A stretch of 64,000 nt of DNA from Physcia stellaris (taxonomy: Eukaryota > Ascomycota > Lecanoromycetes > Caliciales > Physciaceae). The notes under the pieces were generated by a model. That model saw only the letters and a program-made list of their open reading frames with translations. It made no database searches and had not been told where the DNA came from. Made by a program: the position numbers and the translations under genes. Location: NCBI GenBank assembly GCA_018902385.1, contig JABSSW010000025.1, positions 1-64,000 on the forward strand, written 5' to 3'. Below are positions 25,345 through 38,300 of this stretch, in pieces (position 1 is the first letter of the stretch; the number at the start of each line of letters is the position of its first letter).

Positions 25345-26077
25345 TCATTTAATTCGATTTTTTTGAAATTTTTTCAACATTTTACGAACGTGAACGATGT
25401 GTTTCTTTTTGAATTTGCTGTAAATGAAAATATCATTTAAATAAATTTGACAGAAATCGTTCAAAAAATTGAACAACAAATTTTCATGTAATGTTGTCAA
25501 TTCGCGAATTCGTTGATCAATTCGAAAAATAATATTCGATATTTGTACGATTTCATGAAAATAACGAATGTAATGAATTTTTGCGTTTTTTTCATTCATT
25601 CGAAACTTGTTGAAAATCGATATATTATTCAGCTTGATCAAATATTTGCAATTTTGCATTTTAATTCAAAAATTTTTTCAATCAGAAAAATGAAATATCG
25701 ATTGCGTTTCGTGATGTAATTAAATCGTCGATAATTTATACACACAAACGTAATTGATCATTTGATTTGATTGCAAATAAAACGAACGAAACGTATGTTG
25801 TTTGATTGAATACGATAAAAATTTTTTGAAAATTATTTTTCAAATATTTTTGAATTTTGAAATTTGAATTCGAACAAAAAATTATTCGATTTCGAAACAA
25901 TGTATTGTTATCGTTTAAAAATTCGATTTTGTGATCGTAAATTCGATACGACGACAATTTAATTGTTTTTTGAAAATCGAATATTTTTGACAAATATTTG
26001 AAATATTTCGATATTTTTTTCATTATACGTTCAAGAATCGATTTGATTTGTTCGTGTTTCAGAATTTTTTTGATCAT
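25345..26077 (-). pseudogene. Reverse transcriptase of C
   Basis: Two open pieces (25736-26077 and 25345-25659) contain the entry segment of Gypsy reverse transcriptase (SNDQLRLCV-like) and the catalytic-loop region with YLNDIFIYS-like residues, followed by the helix carrying HVRK. The order and spacing are those of the family. The gene is broken. Confidence 0.75.
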
Positions 26078-26813
26078 GACGACAGATTTTTCAACGATTC
26101 AAAATTTGTTCGCAAAATTTTGAATGCGAAATCGATTTGATTGATCGTAATGAAAAAACATTGTATTTTTGTTTTCGATTTTGAAATCGACGAATAAACA
26201 AAAAAAAATCGCATCAATTATCGCGATATTCATCGAATCGATTGAATTCAATTTCGAAAATGAAGAAATTTCGAATTGTTGTTTTTGATTTTTCAACGTT
26301 TGTTGCGTTGTTTCGATAATCGTTTTTTTTTGACGAATGTCGATTTTCGTAATCGCTGTGATATCAATTTTTGAAATGATTTGATTTTGCGACGAACGAT
26401 TCGTCATTTTCGATTTTCGAATGAATAAAGCAATCGAAACATTTTGAATCGAATACGTTTGATTCGTTTTACATAAAACGTTGAAAAACTAAATTGCGAA
26501 CGAAATAAAATCGTATATCGAGATTTTATTGCAGCAATATGTTTCGCGTTATTTGTTTTCGATAAAAAAGTATCGCGACGTCAATTAAATACGTTTCATC
26601 GACGATTTGAATCAAAGAAATTTTCAAACGTCGAATTTGCATTGTTTTGATGAATATATTGTCATGATAATTACATTTGAACGATTTGAAAATCAATTTA
26701 TTCTAAATTATATTCAAAATAATTTCATGTTTGTTCATTCACGATTTTTTTAAAATTATCGAATGATTGTTCAAATGATGATGAACAAAAAAATTGTCAA
26801 TTCGAAATGCAAA

Positions 26814-27500
26814 TCAATTGTCAACTTGAAATAAATGACATGAATTATTGAAAAAAATTTGACGATCGTCGAATTCGATAATGAATTTCGATTTTAATAA
26901 AAATACGAAATTCATGTTCAACATGTTGCATACAAATTGCGCAATTTTTTTATCAATGAAAACATAATCAATTGCATCAATGTTTATTAAAATTTTTAAT
27001 TTATGTTTATTATCGTTGAATGACAACGTACAATTGATAATTAAAAATCGTTTGACAAAAAAATCAAACAATTCGTCATGATGAATAAAGAAAATTTTTA
27101 AACATTCATCAATCGCGTTTTTGATGTGAATTATCAATTTTTCGAATCAAATTCGTTCGATTCGTTGATCATGTTCATGTAAAACATTTGCATTTTGTGT
27201 CAATGACGTTTTTGATGTTTGTGAACGTTCGAACATTTTTTTCATACGTGATCGATTTCATCGCATGTAAAACATTTGTTCGTGACGATTAATTTGTTTG
27301 TTCGAATCATGAATTTTGATTTCAACGTTGAAATAAAAATGAACGACAAATTTCACGAAAAAATCGAAATAATAAATTTTGTAAAAACATCGAAATCGAA
27401 ACGACAAAAATTGATTTGAATTGAAACAATTCAAAACGTTGTTGACGTGTCGCGATTTTTTTTTTCGAAAATTTGATTGTCGATTGTATATTTGTTGCAA
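26814..27500 (-). pseudogene. gag C-terminus and protease of C
   Basis: Near 27260 the minus strand shows a CCHC-type zinc knuckle (C-FT-C-DEID-H). Downstream, 26814-27137 carries an aspartic-protease-like segment, with an ID-type active-site neighbourhood followed by a YVFIDKKIAQ-like stretch. The arrangement gag to protease to RT is as usual for Gypsy. Confidence 0.55.
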
Positions 27501-28839
27501 AATGATTCGAATTTCATCGAACGTGATGAATTCGCGTGAAAATATACATTTATCGTTTTTTTAAATTTCAAAAAATTTTGTTTATCAATTTTTCGATTTT
27601 GATGATTTCGTTATAATCGATTGAATTGTTAAAACGAAAAAAATGAAATAAAAAAATTGAAAGTTTTGAATATTCATGATCAATGTTCGAAATTGAATAC
27701 GCATATTGCGTTTGAAATCAAATTTTCAAAATGAAATTCAGAAATTTCAACATTATATGTCATTTTTGAAATGATTCATGTCGATATCACGTATCGATTG
27801 TATGTAATTATCGACATCATTTTCAATTTAATCAATCACAATAATGATTGCGATTATGTTCGTGTCGTAATGATCGACGTTGATCGTCATTTTATCATGC
27901 ATTTTTGTTTTTCAAATACGTCAAATAAATTTCATTTCGTCGATGAATTTAAGAAATTTGAATGAATTTTTGAACGTCGTTTGTTTTTATTGAAAAAATT
28001 AATTACGTTGATTTCGTCGTCGTTGCTTTTATCGTCGTTATTAAATTTCGTGTACGATCGCGAGTCGTGACTAGCAAAACGTTATAATTTTTTTTGAAAA
28101 AAATGTAATCGTGTTGTTTGATTAAAAATCGATCACGTTTTTGTTCGTAATTAATTTTCAATGTATTCATTTTTAAACGAATTTCATCGAATTCAACGTT
28201 TGTATTGATCAGTTCGTCACGATCGACGTTGACGATATTGTACAAATTTTGATATTGAATCAAAACGTTCAAATAATTGTCACGATCAATGCGTAATCGA
28301 TCAAATTTTTTTCAAAAAATCGATGATTTTTTGATTGATTCATCATTTCAATTGATCGATAATGACGATGTTCAAAAATGAATGATTTCGTTATTTTTCA
28401 TTTTTATGAATTCGATCGTTGAAACAAATCGACGACGTTTGAATTGTTCGACGAAATTTTTGTCGAAAAAATTATCATTGATTTTTGTAACATACGATTC
28501 ACATTGAAACGTTTTGAAACGTTTCATCGAAATAAAAAATTCGAAAAAATTGTTTCGTGATGATTTCGAATCATAATTGAAAATAAAAAATTGAAAAATG
28601 ATAAAAAAAAAATTAATCGAATCAATTTTTTTTTTTATTGTCGAAAATATCGTCGTCTGCGTGAAAATTCGACTTGTTATTTTACGATTTTCGTCAAATG
28701 TTTCGTCAAAAAAATTTTTGATCGTTTGTTTGATCAACAAAATTTTTCGTCGTTTGTTTCGTCAAAAGAATTTGATCGATTTGAAATTTTATTTTTGAAC
28801 GTTCGCGTATCACGACGAACGATAAAATTGAAAATTTAT

Positions 28840-29068
28840 TGTAATATCATGAATCGTGTTTGAATAAACGTATTATTGATTAATTAAACGAAAACAATAA
28901 ATTTGCAAAAACAAATAGATACAAAATGTTAAAATTACAAACAATGTGCGACGTCAAGTTTCAAATCACGTTAATTTCAACGTAAAATTAGAACATAATT
29001 CGTTGCTCGATCACATATCATATCAATTATCTATTTGTCAGACTTATTTGTCAAACATGCTCGTAACA
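28840..29068 (-). repeat. 5' LTR of C (229 bp)
   Basis: On the minus strand it starts TGTTACGAGCATG and ends ATATTACA. It matches 15044-15272. Confidence 0.85.
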
Positions 29069-29605
29069 ATTATCACGAATTTAAACGATACGATTATAAA
29101 ACAACGTTTTCAATCAAATGTTATTTTATTGAATTTAATTTCGATATCGATTGATGAAAACAATAAATAAAAAGAAATTTTATTATAAATTTATAAAAAT
29201 CATGTTAAATCGTAAATTAACAATTTTTTGCGAAAAAAAAAATTAATAAATTAATTTTTGTTATCGTATCAACATTGAAACAATATGCGATTTTTGAAAA
29301 TTCAATACGATGCGCAAACGACAAATTTAAAAAATGTTATTCGATTTTAATGAATATATCGATCGATTATTCGAAACAAACATTGATCATGAATATCAAA
29401 AACAAATTTCATTGTTCGATTTGTTACGATGTTGATTTAATCATAAATAAAAATTTAATTCGACGTAAAAATTCTGTTTAAATTTTGTGATTTGAAAAAC
29501 GATAAATTAATTTTTTTTTGTAAAAACATAATTTTGTATATAAAATTTAATCACGTAATTTGCGTTTAAACATTATTTCGTCAACGTTTTTATTTTTACA
29601 TAATA
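29069..29605 (+). pseudogene. Plavaka-like transposase, continuation after the nested LTR elements
   Basis: Coding resumes directly after the LTR of C with an ITNLNDT-like stretch, then an open piece at 29275-29481. That piece includes an IRCANDKFKKCYSIL block and, at 29410-29424, H-C-S-I-C, matching the CYP...YPEQTLI...HCPIC region I associate with Plavaka-type transposases. A short stretch, TCACGAATT plus similar following bases, occurs both at 9830-9838 and at 29073-29081, linking the two halves. The gene then runs into an inverted repeat at about 29606. It has many stops. Confidence 0.5.
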
Positions 29606-29790
29606 ATACAAATCGAACAATTATGTAAAAATCAAAATGTTGACGAAATAATGTTTAAACGCAAATTTGAAAATTTTATATACACAAATTATTTTTACAC
29701 AATAAAAAATTAATTTATCGTTTTTCAAATTTAAATTTTCAACAAAGTTTTACGTCGAATTAAATTTTGATTGAATTACACATCGCAATA
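29430..29790. repeat. Large inverted repeat, arms ~170 bp, 15-bp centre
   Basis: About 29430-29605 is repeated in reverse complement at about 29620-29790. The arms carry blocks such as TGTTGACGAAATAATG / CATTATTTCGTCAACG and TTTACGTCGAATTAAATTT. The right arm is the start of repeat R1, and a third copy begins R2 at 35349. The left arm is part of the Plavaka-like coding region, so R1 and R2 begin with an inverted piece of that gene. Confidence 0.8.
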
Positions 29791-30582
29791 ATTCGATTTT
29801 CGACGAATATTCATGATTCATATATAACGATTTTTTTGCGTTTTTTTTTTTATCACAATTTCAAATTTTATTCGAAATTTCGATTATCATTTGACAAAAC
29901 ATTTTCAAAATCACAACGTGAATTGTAATATGAATTTTTATAACATTGTTAACATTTTTTGATCAAAAATTGATTCGCAACGATAAACATGACATTTCAA
30001 CAAACGATCGATACGTTGTCGTTTTTAATTCAAATTTTGAATTTCGACGCAACGTACAATCGAAATCGCGATGTTTACGATCAAATTTTTGTTTCGTTGC
30101 GAAATGAAACAATTCGTTCAATCGAATTTCAAACAACAATGTAAAATTTTGATTATAATAATCATCATTTTGTTTAAATGTTCGAAATCGAAACAACAAA
30201 AAATTACAACGCGACAAAATCAAAAATGAATTGAAACAAGCACGAACAATTTTCAAAATTTTCGAAAAAACGAATTTTTGAAAAACGAAAACAAAACGAT
30301 TTTGAATTTTGATTTTGAATTGCGAAAACGCAAATAAATACAACGTTTCAAATTGTTTTTAATGATTGTTGTGAAAAGAAATTTGACGAAAAAAATAAAT
30401 TGAAAATACACGAACGTTGATATAAATAAAAACAAATTGTAATAAAAAAAAAAATAACAAATATAAAAATTGATCGTCGTTTTGATTTATGAAAGTTTTA
30501 AATTCGAAAATTGCTTTGTTATAAAATGTATTCGCAATAATTGTTATACACAATATAATTGTCATTTTTTTTCAAATTCGAA
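29620..30582 (-). repeat. R1: ~965-bp repeat, direct copy at 35349-36335
   Basis: R1 and R2 match from TTATGTAAAAATC to TTTTTTCAAATTCGAA. The minus strand starts with sequence homologous to the Plavaka-like gene. A perfect 14-bp inverted repeat flanks R1 exactly (ATACAAATCGAACA at 29606-29619, its complement at 30583-30596) but does not flank R2. R1 and R2 could be LTRs of an element lying between them or two fragments of a DNA transposon; the homology with the transposase favours the latter. Confidence 0.7.
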
Positions 30583-30596
30583 TGTTCGATTTGTAT

Positions 30597-33500
30597 AACG
30601 TTAAATAAAAAATTTGAAAATTTACATTTATACGAACATTAATTTATGCGTAATTATTAAATTAACAAAAATCAAATCAAAAAATAACGACAAAAAAAAA
30701 AAAACGATTAAAATCGACACGAATATATTAAATCGATCAATAATTTTGTTTGAAAACATTATTTGTTCAATGTGCATCAAAAAATGTTTTTAAATTTTTT
30801 ACATAAAAGATAAAAAAATGATCGATTTGTACGTAAAAAATTGAAAATATTTCAAATTTTAAATATTATGACGAAATTTTTCAAAAAAAAAACAACGCGA
30901 ACGAAAAAAATAATTTGATTTAAATTCAAATCGAAATAACGAAACAATTGAATTAAATATAAATTAATTTTTATTATACAAAAATTTTATTATTTGAAAA
31001 ACGTATAATGAGACAAAAAACGACAAAAAAATTTTTAAAAAACAATATACGTTAAATGATATTTGTTATAATTTTTTTTTGAAAAAACACAATTCGAAAT
31101 ATTGTTTTGCATTAAAATGATAATCAATATAACGATAATAATTCAATATCATTCGTATATCGAAACAATCATAAATTATATACAATATTATTTGTATGTT
31201 TTTAATATTGTCAAAAAAACATTGAATTTTTTTTTTTTTAAAAAAAAACGATTTTTCAATATTTTTAAAATGCAAAATTTGATTTATTATTTACATTTCA
31301 TTTGAAAATACGATGTTTTGACAAATTTTAATATCGAAATTGAAAACGATTCATTCGAAAAATTTAAAAATTTTGTGTTTGTTCAGCGCAACGATTTCAA
31401 ATTGAATTTTTTCGCAAAATGTCGACACAAAATTTTGACTAATCATTTTCTGTTCAATCATGTAAACGATTTGAAACGAAAATTAATTTTTTCAAACAAT
31501 CAATTAATTATTTTCGATTTTAATTTTTTCGATGTTTGAATTTCAACGTTTTGCAATCGTTTTTTTCGAATAATCAATTGTTTTGAAACAGTGAAATGAA
31601 ATCGATCACGACGAAAGTTTTCGCATCGTGTTTGTTTTTCGTATTTCGTTGTTTGTTTTTAAAACTATTTGATGATAATTGCGAAATTTTTTGATCAATG
31701 TTTGTGATTCGTCTGTTTATTGCAATCTTTACATAAATTGTTTTCTCTTTTGTAATATTTTTGTTTTTTTATTTTTTCAAAATTTCAATTTTTTCAAAAT
31801 TGTTATTTTCAAAAATTACAAATTTTCGAAATTGACAATATGTTTTTTTTTTTTTCATTTCGTTTTATTAAGTTTTTCAGCGAATTTGAATTAAATGCAT
31901 TCAAAAAATCATTTTATTTTTTTGATTTTTTCATTTATTTCGTTTTTTTTGTTTTGAATATTCAAATCGTTTTTTACATATCAAAATCATTGATAGTTTG
32001 TTTAGTTTTTGTCGTATTAAATATTTTTTTTTTTTATTTCGCGTTTGTTTTGAAATTTTTGTTTTAAAATAATTATTAACGTCATTTTTATCATTGAATT
32101 TATCGATTCGTGTTAAATTATCAATTAAATTTTGATTGATTGTTTTTATCAAACACAAAATGCAAAATTTGTATTCAATATATATTAAATCGTTTTTATC
32201 ATCACATTTTTTCGCATCGTTATTGATTTTTTCGAAACGTTTTTTGTAATTTATTTGCAATTTTTTTCACATTGAATTGTAATTTTCATTCGTTTTAATA
32301 AATCAAAATTTTCGATGCAAAATATATTCAAATATTTTTTCGTTTTGTACATTCATTTTTTTTATCATGTTTGTTAATTCAAATCGTACGTGAACGTTCA
32401 TTTTTGATTGTTTTGTTGTTCAATAAAATGATAAATTTCATTTTTTCGACGATTCGATTTCAAAATTTGCGTTTTTTATTTTGTTATTTATAATTGAACA
32501 ATAAACAAATTGACATCAATTGTAAATTCGATTTATCAATTTTTCGACACGTTTTTCAATTTTTCGTTTTCGTATTGAATTCGTTTTTTTTATTTAAAAA
32601 TTTTTTTTTTTTCGTTTTCAATGAATCGATATTCGAATTTTCGACAATTGATGTCGAAACGCGATCATTGTTTGTAAAAATTTAAAAATAAACGAAAATT
32701 TCGAAATCGTTCAATTTTTTTTTTCAAAAAACATGATATGATATTGTTATAATTGACATTTAATATTTCGATTAACGAATTCATCGATTATATTCGAATT
32801 ATTGATATCAATTTGAAATTTTTTTGACTAAAAAAACAAAAATAAAACAATTTTTTTGTTGTTTCGCAAAATTTTGATCGTTTCGATGAAATAATTACAT
32901 TTCAATGAAATAATTTTTAAAATTTTATTGTTTTTTGCGTTGATTGTGATTCGATTTTTAATTTTATTTTGAAAATATTTGCAAATTTCGTTTTGAACAA
33001 AAAAATTCAAATTTTTTCAAATTAATATATAAAATTCGTAATTATTTGTTGCATGTTAATATTGTAAAAAATCGAAATAACACGTAAATATTTTTCAATG
33101 TTAAATTTTCGAATATCATGTTTGTTTTTTTTTATTCGCGAAATATTTTTTAATCATATAATATATGATTGTGATCACAAAAAATATTATGATAAAACGA
33201 AATTTATTGAATATGTTTTTAAAATACATTTGACAATTCGAAATCATTTTTAAAATTTTTGAAAAATAAATCGTAAATCGCAATAATTATAATGTCGACA
33301 ATAAATAAAATAAATTACATTACAATTGTTAATTTTTATTGTAATAATTAATACGCATTTATTTATTTTTGATTCAAAATTTTCGTAATTAAAACGAATA
33401 AAAACATGATTGTGTAACAATTTCGCAATCAATTAATAAAAATTGATAATGATTTCGAATTTATAATACGAAATTATTATATTTTTGATTTTGTAAATTG

Positions 33501-35348
33501 TATTAAATCGAAAAATTCGATTGAATTGTATATTTGTGTTGACGTTAATGTAAATATTTTTTACATAAAAATTTTTCATTCGCGTTTCGAAATTTTGCGA
33601 TATATTTATAATTTTCGAATATCGTTTTATGTTGCGTTCAAATATTCGTTTGCATTTTTTTTTTATATTTTCAAAATAAAATCGTTAATCGCATCGAAAT
33701 TATGTTTTGTTTAAACGTTTAATTTGATTTTAATACATTCATTGAATATTAATGTTTAAAAAAAAAAAAAAAGTTCGTTTTATCAAATATGCATATTTAT
33801 CATTAAATTTTCTTTTTTTTTTTTTTTCGTTTTTAATGATTTTTCAATATTATCGTGTAATCGAAAATTTTTCAAACGTTTATATAACAAAAAATTTGTC
33901 GAAAAAATGTCGATTTTATCACGTCGATATTTTCGATTGTTCGTTTTTGATAAAAAAAAAAAAATCGTTTGATTTGTTTCGATTTAATAACGATTTTTTT
34001 CACAATTAATATAAAAATTTGAAAATATCGATTGATATCGAAATTTTAAATTGTAAATGATTCAATACGTTGTTGAATCATTCATAAATAATTTAATTTA
34101 CAACAATTTCAAATGTATTAAATTATTATTTATATTAAACATAATTTTTTTACGATCGAAATTTTTGATTATAAAATTGAAATCGAAAAAAAATGATTTT
34201 TATTTTTTTGTTATATTGATATTCATTTTTTAACATAATCTTTTTTCAAATTTCGATTTCAAAATTTTTAATAAACGATAAATGAAACGACGTCAATAAT
34301 GTTTATCGTAATCGTTATTTTTATAATTTGTATTTTGCGATGTTTTTCGAAATATTCAAAATTAAAAACACAATTGCGAAAATTAACAAATCGTCACAAA
34401 ATTTGATCGCGATAATTCAAAATTTTCGCAACAAATTGTTTTGAATATTAAATTGAAATTGAAAATATAACAAAATATTCGAAATAAAATTAAATCAATT
34501 AACAATGTATTTCGATTGTATTTAAATCGATTTGAACATTTATGAATTATTTTCGATCGTGTTTAATGATTTCAATAACAATTAAATGATGACGAAAATA
34601 AATATCGACAATGTTTGAATACGATTTATAAATCGTAAATCGCGAAAATTTTCAATATTCGAATACAATTTTCGAAATTTTCATAATTGATGTAATTGCA
34701 AAAAATAATATATTGTTTAATATCGAATCAAATTTGCATTAAATTCAATTTGTTTTCAATTATATTTTCAATTTTTGTCAGTTTTTTTTGATTTTATTTG
34801 AATATATTTTTTGTTACAATTTTCGTTTTCGATTTTTATAAATCGAAAAAAAACGAAACAAAAAAAAAAAAAAAAATTGAAAAAAAAAAAAAAAAAATTA
34901 AATTGAAAAATGATTTGAATACGAAAAATAAATTGAAAAAAAAAATGAAATATTAACGAAAAATGAATTGAAAACGAATAATGAAAAAAATAAAAAAAAA
35001 TGAAAAATAAATGAAAAATAAATTAAAAACGAAAAAAAAACAAATAAAAAATCGTTATTGTTGCGACGATTCGCACAACGATATTAATTTTAATACAATT
35101 AATAAATCGAATTAATCGCAAAATATCGATTTTTTGAAAAATTGTATATCGATCGTTTTTATAATTCGTTACGTCAATTTTTAATACAAATCGTTAAATC
35201 AAAATGTTTTTTTATTTGTATTAATGATTTATTTTGAATTAATTTAATAAAAAATTGCAAATGATAAAATTTATAAAAATACATTTCGATAATCGCAATT
35301 TTTCAAACGAAAAAAATCGTATCGTTGATTTTTAATATTTTTCAATTC
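30597..35348. other. Very AT-rich stretch, no gene recognised
   Basis: There are only short open frames, Phe- and Asn-rich from base composition, and none has a motif I can name. 31560-31770 keeps a few more CT and AG than its surroundings. The stretch lies between R1 and R2 and may be the decayed interior of the element they belong to. Confidence 0.5.
34846..35050. repeat. A-rich low-complexity tract
   Basis: Long A runs alternate with GAAAAATGAA and AACGAAAAA units. It could be a decayed simple repeat or purine tract. It has no coding potential. Confidence 0.8.
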
Positions 35349-36335
35349 ATATTATGTTAAAAATCAAAACGTTGACGAAATAATATTTAAACGCAAATTA
35401 CGTGATTAAATTTTATATACACAAATCATGTTTTTACACAATAAAAAGTTAATTTATCGTTTTTCAAATCACAAAGTTTCAACAGAATTTTTACGTCGAA
35501 TTAAATTTTGATTGAATCACATATCGCAATAATTCGATTTTCGACGAATATTCATGATTCATATATAACGATGTTTTTTGCGATTTTTTTTATCACAATT
35601 TCAAATTTTATTCGAAATTTCGATTATCGTTTGACAAAACATTTTCAAAATCACAACATGAATTGTAATATGAATTTTTGTGACATCGTTAACATTTTTT
35701 GATCAAAAATTGATTCGCAACGATGAACATGACGTTTCAACAAACGATCGATACGTTGTCGTTTTCAATTCAAACGTTGAATTTCAAAACGATGTATCGT
35801 CAAAATCACGAAATTTACAAACAAATCATTGTTCATTGCGAAATGAAACAATTCGTTCAATTAAATTTCAAACAGCAATGCAAAATATTGATTATGATAA
35901 TCATTATTTTGTTTGAATATTCGAAATCGAAACAATCAAAATTGCAACGAAATCAAATCAAACGTCATGAATTGAACAAAGCACGAACAATTTTCAAAAT
36001 TTTCAAAAAAAACGAACTCGTTGAAAAATGAAAATAAAAATTTTTTGAATTATGTTTTGAAATTGCGCGCGACGCAAATAAAAACAACGTTTCGAATTGT
36101 TTTGTAATCATGTTGCGAAAAAAAAATTTTAACTTGACGAAAAAAATGAATTGAAAATACACGAACGTTGATATAAAATAAAAACAAATTGTAATGAAAA
36201 AAAAATAACAAATATAAAAATTGATCGTCGTTTTGATTTATTTTTTGAAAATTTTGAATTCGAAAATTGTTTTGTTATGAAATGTATTCGCAATAATTGT
36301 TATACACAATATGATTATCATTTTTTTTCAGATTC
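35349..36335 (-). repeat. R2: ~985-bp repeat, copy of R1
   Basis: R2 matches R1 (29620-30582) in the same orientation. A 102-residue open stretch (35723-36031, + strand) runs across its middle and is only partly kept in R1, where the two copies diverge in frame. I therefore do not call it a gene. Confidence 0.75.
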
Positions 36336-36403
36336 GAATCAAATAAAAATTATAAACATATCGATTATTAACGTTTATATTAATATTTCGAATTTGTCGA
36401 TTA

Positions 36404-36748
36404 TTGAACGATATTCAATGTCAATTCGAAATGATTGATTCGTCGTCAATGATTTTTGTTTCAATCATTTTTTTTTTAAATTTTTGTGTGAACATTTCAA
36501 CGAAAACAATCGAATATCGAATTCGTGTTCAAATTTTAATCGACAAATATAAATGTCACGCGATTTTATTTTTTTCGATCATTATGTATGAGTCAATCAT
36601 CGACGATCATGATGAAAAAATTCTGTATTCGAATATATTTTACAGAATTCAGACGTTCAATGTTGTGAAAAAAACGAAAACTCAATGTCGTGATAATATT
36701 CGAACGTATAAAAAACATTGCATCAAAAATATATTGCAAAAACAATAA
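36404..36748 (+). pseudogene. Unidentified open frame, 114 codons
   Basis: It starts in an ordinary context directly after R2. The protein has a hydrophobic stretch near residues 15-30 and a Lys/Arg-rich C-terminus. The region is slightly less mutated than its neighbours, with a few CT, AG and CAG. I do not recognise it. It could be a remnant of a transposon gene or a chance frame. Confidence 0.25.
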
Positions 36749-37560
36749 CATGATTAAATTAATAATTGTTGAATTAATTGTTTTGCAAATTTCGCAATAT
36801 ATATTCGTTTTGTTTGTTCAATTGTACGAATTTTTGAATTTTTGCGCATAAATATTTAATCGATATGCGATATGAATGTCGAATGATTAATATGATAAAA
36901 TTGATCGTTTCATGAATTGATATTTCGAATTTGTTTGATTTGAATTCATGACGATCGAAATTCGATTCGCATTGTTTGCAAATTTGAATTTTGAATTTTT
37001 TACACGCGTTTTTTTTTAAACATCGAAATTTCTTGAAATGATCAATATTTTTCGTATGTTTTGCGACAGAAATTCATAGATTTGTGTATTCGTATGTTGT
37101 ATTCATGAAATTTGAAAAATCGTTGTGATCGCGATTTTCGCATTTTGATATAATTTGAAAAATCATTGTGATCGTGATTTTCTCATCAAATATTTTGTTT
37201 ATTTCGATTTTTATCAATTTGCGTTAAAAATTTGAAAATCATTTTCGTGAATGATTCAAAAAAAACATGATTTGATGATTCAATTGTTTGTTGTTTTCAA
37301 TATCGAAAATTTGATTTCGTACAATTCACGATTTTCGATATGATGATTGACAATTAATTGAATGACAATAAAATTTGAATTTGAATCAATTTATATTTTC
37401 GTATTTTTTATTTTTTTAATTCATATATCGAAATCGATGAATTGACGAAAAAAAAATGATTAAACGCGAAAAACGTCGAATAAACGCGATCGCATTCGAT
37501 ATATCAAATTTCGAAATTTTTTCGATTTTTGACATTTTATTTATTTCACATTCACATTCA
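36749..37560. other. AT-rich stretch, nothing recognised
   Basis: It is heavily mutated sequence with no long frame. A short doubling (AAAATCATTGTGATCGTGATTTT-like boxes) lies around 37110-37190. Confidence 0.4.
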
Positions 37561-37569
37561 CAATATTTA

Positions 37570-37650
37570 TCGTTCGATTAAATCGAACAACAATTTTTGA
37601 AAATGTTTTTGACACGATTCAATCTTTTCATGCGTCGTAAATTCTAAACA
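37570..37650 (-). pseudogene. Isolated copy of the conserved tail segment
   Basis: It matches the segment in C at 15450-15520 over about 80 bp, including TTTTTGACACGATTCAAT. It marks a fragment of a B/C/D/E-group element. Confidence 0.5.
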
Positions 37651-37742
37651 ATAAACAGCACAAAATGATGACATGAAATCGTGTTGTCGAATTATTGAAT
37701 CAATTGTTTTGTCAACGAATTGTATTTACAAAACGTTGAATG

Positions 37743-38165
37743 CGTCATGATATTCGATATTTAAATATGTTTTTGTTGCACGATTTAATCGTATTCGATC
37801 ATTTATTCGAAATTGTAAAACGTTTATCGCGTCAACATGATTGTTTTCTAATCAATTGCTCTGTTAAAAGAATTATATTTGCAAAACGCGTTTAGAATTG
37901 AACGCGTCATGATATTGAATTATTTTCGAATCAATTGTATCATCGAAAAATTGTATTCGTCGTGTTATTGATTTTCAGATATCTTTTCGCTATACGATTT
38001 GTTCGAAACTTGATCGTTTATTCGTAATTATAAAACGTTTATCGCGTCGAAATATTGACATGACTATTTGAATCAATTGTTCGAATGACAAAATTATATT
38101 ATCGAAAAGATTGCATTTGTCGTGTTATTGACTTTCAGATACGTTTTCGCTGTACGATTTTATCT
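37743..38165. repeat. Tandem array, two full units and one partial
   Basis: Units begin at about 37743 (CGTCATGATATTCGATATTT), 37961 and 38121 (both CGTGTTATTGA). Each carries a TTTTCGCT-type box, a CGATTT box and, in the full units, TAAAACGTTTATCGCGTC. Periods are 218 and 160 bp. Confidence 0.7.
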
Positions 38166-38179
38166 TTTGACTTTATTTT

Positions 38180-38300
38180 TTGTCAATGTCGATGTCTTGT
38201 AACTAATGCAAAAATTCTAGATGTCTGTTTTTAACTAACGAAGCTCTCTTTTCTTTTTTAGTCATAATTTCGTCAGAAAGCAAAACGACGTATTTGTTTG
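38180..38300 (+). other. Lightly mutated patch with an intron-like 3' end
   Basis: CT, AG and GAAGC are unusually frequent here. ACTAAC at 38234-38239 followed about 20 bases later by a pyrimidine tract and TAG (38259-38261) looks like a fungal branch site and 3' splice site. No matching 5' site or exon was identified, so a real intron is not shown. Confidence 0.3.

Larger units (their letters stand above)
15044..29068 (-). mobile_element. C: Ty3/Gypsy fossil, split by element A
   Basis: Matching LTRs lie at about 15044-15272 and 28840-29068. Without the A insertion and one target-site copy the element is about 6.7 kb. On the minus strand the parts follow in order: gag (about 28300-27200, with a CCHC zinc knuckle near 27260), protease (about 27140-26810), reverse transcriptase (about 26080-25345), RNase H (about 25080-24680) and integrase with its C-terminal part (about 24400-23300). 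The downstream tail lies on the other side of A (15273-15967) and includes the conserved tail segment. It is heavily mutated, with tens of breaks. It interrupts the Plavaka-like gene. Confidence 0.8.

Noticed and set aside
34846-35050. Poly-A tail of a LINE
   Set aside because: The A-rich tract is long and mixed, no reverse transcriptase of LINE type precedes it, and A runs are common throughout.
30597-35348. Host genes in the unassigned block
   Set aside because: Only short composition-driven frames are present, with no domain, no introns that can be placed and the same mutation pattern as the transposons.
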